Positions 62,012 through 64,000 of a stretch of 64,000 nt of DNA are shown here, in pieces. Position numbers and translations under genes: made by a program. Source of the stretch: a virus. The stretch is from the IMG/VR virus record IMGVR_UViG_3300008108_000041, positions 1-64,000 of that record; one strand, 5' to 3'. The notes beneath the pieces are model-generated. The model was given only the letters and a program-made list of their open reading frames with translations, ran no database searches and was not told the origin of the DNA. Within the stretch, counting starts at the first letter, position 1. Every line of letters begins with the position of its first letter.

Positions 62012-62230
62012 ATGCTGCTACAAGAATTTTTCAAAAAAGATCCTGAGGCCTATCAAGATCTATCGCAAGACAACAGTCAACCGCAACTGGGTGATCTGCG
62101 CAAAACTCGTTTGACTTTGAGACAACTAAACAAGTTGAGAAAAATGAATGACGTCCGTGCATTTGAGTACAAAGAAAAACTCAAACTAGTGCGCCAACAA
62201 TACTCACCTCCCCCAGCCCCAATGGCTTAA
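62012..62230 (+). CDS. Small conserved head-cluster protein
   Basis: 72 residues: an N-terminal LLQEFFKKDPEAYQDL helix, then LGDLRKTRLTLRQLNKLRKM and a Pro-rich tail. A similar small basic protein stands between gp20 and gp21 in aquatic T4-like phages and may be a prohead core component (gp67-like position), though the acidic character of T4 gp67 is absent. No strong ribosome binding site is seen upstream. Confidence 0.65.
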   Translation: MLLQEFFKKDPEAYQDLSQDNSQPQLGDLRKTRLTLRQLNKLRKMNDVRAFEYKEKLKLVRQQYSPPPAPMA

Positions 62231-62282
62231 TTGGCATTTATCGCCATTTTGACTCCTTAAACAGCAGAGTTTTTGGTTGTTA

Positions 62283-62290
62283 TGTAAATA
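62283..62290 (+). promoter_or_regulatory. Weak late-promoter-like site (TGTAAATA)
   Basis: TGTAAATA 33 bases upstream of the core protein ATG at 62323, followed by a clear AGGAG at 62309-62313. Confidence 0.4.
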
Positions 62291-62322
62291 ACAGCACACT
62301 TTACCTATAGGAGTTTTCCCTT

Positions 62323-63204
62323 ATGAACAAATTTGAACAGTTGATTGAATACGTGATCAACGACGAAGACCAAAAAGCTCGCGAGCTTTTCCATGACATC
62401 GTGGTGGCCAAAAGCCGTGAAATCTACGAAAATCTAATGCAAGAAGAGGCTGATGAAGACCTTGACGAAGCAGAAGTAAACGAAGCTGACGATTCCGACG
62501 ACGAAGAAACTGACGACGAAGAACTCGACGAAGGTGCAATGGGCGGCGATGCTAGCGATGATTTAATTGACGAAATTGAAGCTGACGAAGAACAAGACAT
62601 GAGCATGGAAGCCGAAGGCGATGATGACATGGGCGATGATGACGAAGGCGGAGATTTTGGCGGCGACGACATGGGCGGTGACGACATGGGCGGTGACGAC
62701 ATGGGCGGCAGCGATGAGCCAGCAACCAAAGATGACGTTATGAATCTAGAAGACAAACTAGATGAGTTGATGGCCGAGTTTGAAGGCTTGATGGGCGGCG
62801 ACGACATGGGTGACATGGGCGACGGCGACGGGTTTGGTCCCGAAGAAGGTGGCGATGCCATTGAAATGGACGACACAGGCGAAATGGAACCAGGCATGAT
62901 GGAAGCCATCAGCATGAAAGCAGCCCCAAAGCCAGTTACCGCTGAACAAGGCAACGGCAAAGCAGGTCCTGTAGCATTTAACTCAGGTGCAGCTGGTATG
63001 GCCAGCAAGCCAGTACACACTGGCACCAGCATGGGCGGCGTGCATGACAGTGCCGCATATCGTAATACAGTAAAAGAACTTGGCGTAACTCCCACTCAAG
63101 ACGCTGGAAAGAAAGCATTTAAATCTGCTGCTCCTGCGCCTGTAAAGAGTCAAGCCAGTGGTGTAAACACCAAAAGCCCACTACCAAGCGGTCGTAAGGG
63201 TTAA
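62323..63204 (+). CDS. 68: Prohead core protein gp68-like
   Basis: 293 residues. The start MNKFEQLIEYVINDEDQKAR and FHDIVVAKSREIYENLMQEE is conserved among prohead core proteins of aquatic T4-like phages. Residues 40-190 are extremely acidic with runs of Asp/Glu and repeated GGDDM units, and the last 100 residues are Ala/Gly/Pro-rich. Such acidic core proteins fill the prohead and are cleaved by gp21. The number gp68 follows usage in related phages and is less certain than the role. A strong AGGAG is 10 bases before the ATG. Confidence 0.75.
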   Translation: MNKFEQLIEYVINDEDQKARELFHDIVVAKSREIYENLMQEEADEDLDEAEVNEADDSDDEETDDEELDEGAMGGDASDDLIDEIEADEEQDMSMEAEGDDDMGDDDEGGDFGGDDMGGDDMGGDDMGGSDEPATKDDVMNLEDKLDELMAEFEGLMGGDDMGDMGDGDGFGPEEGGDAIEMDDTGEMEPGMMEAISMKAAPKPVTAEQGNGKAGPVAFNSGAAGMASKPVHTGTSMGGVHDSAAYRNTVKELGVTPTQDAGKKAFKSAAPAPVKSQASGVNTKSPLPSGRKG

Positions 63205-63208
63205 TTAG

Positions 63209-63847
63209 ATGTCATCTAAGTACCTAAGAGAAGATCTTACTTTTAGCCAGGCCAACATCCAAGTTTTGGAAGAAGCTGATGTTGGCGGCAAAAAGCATCT
63301 CTATCTCAAAGGCATCTGCATTGAAGGCGACAAGCGCAATGCAAATGAGCGTATCTACCCCCGACACGAAATTATCAAAGCAGTAGAAACTATCAACGAG
63401 CAGATCCGTGACGGTAACTCCGTTTTAGGTGAAGTGGACCATCCAGATGATTTAAAAATCAATTTAGATCGTGTGTGTCACACAGTTGAAGGCATGTGGA
63501 TGGACGGACATGCCGGTTGCGGCAAGTTGAAAATTCTGCCAACCCCAATGGGTGAATTGATAAAGACTCTGTTGACATCAGGCGTGAAGCTGGGTGTTAG
63601 CAGTCGTGGATCAGGTAATGTCGATGACAGAACCGGACATGTAAGTGACTTTGAAATAGTCACTATAGATGTGGTTGCCCAACCCAGTGCTCCTAATGCG
63701 TATCCTACAGCAATCTATGAAGGTCTCATGAATATGAGAAACGGTCATAAGATCTTAGAGATGGCTAGAGAGTCTGGTCAGGACGACAAAGTGAAGAAGT
63801 ATCTCGCAGGTGAGGTTAAACGCCTTATCCGAGAACTCAAAATCTAA
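63209..63847 (+). CDS. 21: Prohead maturation protease gp21
   Basis: 212 residues, the usual length. Catalytic features are the His in GEVDHP (H78), the Ser in GVSSRGSG (S131/S132 position), and an Asp in the following FEIVTIDVVAQPSAP segment. It cleaves core and capsid proteins in the prohead, then itself. The N-terminal IYPRHEIIKAV helix is typical. Four bases after the core gene. Confidence 0.93.
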   Translation: MSSKYLREDLTFSQANIQVLEEADVGGKKHLYLKGICIEGDKRNANERIYPRHEIIKAVETINEQIRDGNSVLGEVDHPDDLKINLDRVCHTVEGMWMDGHAGCGKLKILPTPMGELIKTLLTSGVKLGVSSRGSGNVDDRTGHVSDFEIVTIDVVAQPSAPNAYPTAIYEGLMNMRNGHKILEMARESGQDDKVKKYLAGEVKRLIRELKI

Positions 63848-63859
63848 GGAGAACCAGGC

Positions 63860-64000
63860 ATGTTTGATGCTATTAAACCATTGCTTGACAGCGGATTAAT
63901 CAACGAAGATGTTAGTAAAGAACTCAACGAAGCTTGGGAATCTAAACTGACAGAAGCTCGTGAGATTGTGCGTGCAGAACTTCGCGAGGAGTTTGCACAA
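63860..64000 (+). CDS. 22: Prohead scaffold protein gp22 (partial)
   Basis: The first 47 residues, MFDAIKPLLDSGLINEDVSK and onward to REEFAQ, match the helical start of gp22. AAGGAG at 63846-63851 precedes the ATG at 63860. The remainder lies beyond the window. Confidence 0.85.
   Translation, partial: MFDAIKPLLDSGLINEDVSKELNEAWESKLTEAREIVRAELREEFAQ

Noticed and set aside
62640-62715. CRISPR-like short direct repeats
   Set aside because: They are GGCGGTGACGACATG-type codon repeats encoding GGDDM in the core protein, with no spacers.
62424-63095. A 223-residue Ser/Pro-rich frame on the minus strand
   Set aside because: It is a mirror of the acidic prohead core gene on the plus strand; its composition follows from the GAC/GAA-rich sense strand.

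Overview
The window is a stretch of a large T4-like myovirus genome (Caudoviricetes). Typical T4-core homologues are recognisable: baseplate gp6, gp25, gp5 and gp53, a gp26-like hub protein, the recombination pair gp47/gp46, a gp55-like late sigma factor, and the head genes gp20, gp21, a gp68-like core protein and the start of gp22. Small proteins and AT-rich late-promoter motifs of the form NATAAATA look like those of aquatic T4-like phages (cyanophages, pelagiphages). The host cannot be read directly. A TctC/Bug-type periplasmic binding protein on the phage hints at a proteobacterial host, which is a weak inference. No tRNA or CRISPR array was seen.

Layout. (1) 1-14842, minus strand: one tightly overlapping operon of 15 genes that runs off the left edge. 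It encodes five twitch/SPASM-type radical SAM proteins, three paralogous FucT-like putative glycosyltransferases, an SGNH hydrolase, a short AMP-forming ligase, a TctC-like binding protein, three GT-A-like glycosyltransferases and two small unknowns. It looks like a carbohydrate or metabolite modification pathway carried by the phage. (2) 14886-44579, minus strand: tail fibre and baseplate genes, including a 4900-residue virion protein containing an apparent seven-bladed FG-GAP-like propeller. (3) 44687-52870, plus strand: a sigma70-like promoter, then gp55-like (frame-disrupted), gp47 and gp46, followed in the same overlapping operon by two more radical SAM enzymes, a small beta-rich protein and a short-chain dehydrogenase, then a GIY-YIG endonuclease and a small CxxC protein. 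(4) 52871-53328: no gene, but a series of hairpins that looks like a structured non-coding RNA. (5) 53329-56708, minus strand: MTA/SAH nucleosidase, adenine phosphoribosyltransferase, three small phage proteins and the gp26-like gene, which carries a textbook -1 frameshift cassette. (6) 56750-64000, plus strand: tape measure with an embedded M15 peptidase, then portal, small core proteins, prohead protease and scaffold.

How the parts may work together. Seven radical SAM proteins would consume S-adenosylmethionine and release 5'-deoxyadenosine. The nucleosidase and adenine phosphoribosyltransferase encoded together in region 5 form a plausible salvage route (nucleoside to adenine to AMP) for that by-product. 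Structural operons are preceded by NATAAATA late-promoter motifs, several overlapping the stop codon of the upstream gene. The recombination operon, and possibly the radical SAM/glycosyltransferase operon, are preceded by host-like -35/-10 elements, suggesting earlier expression.
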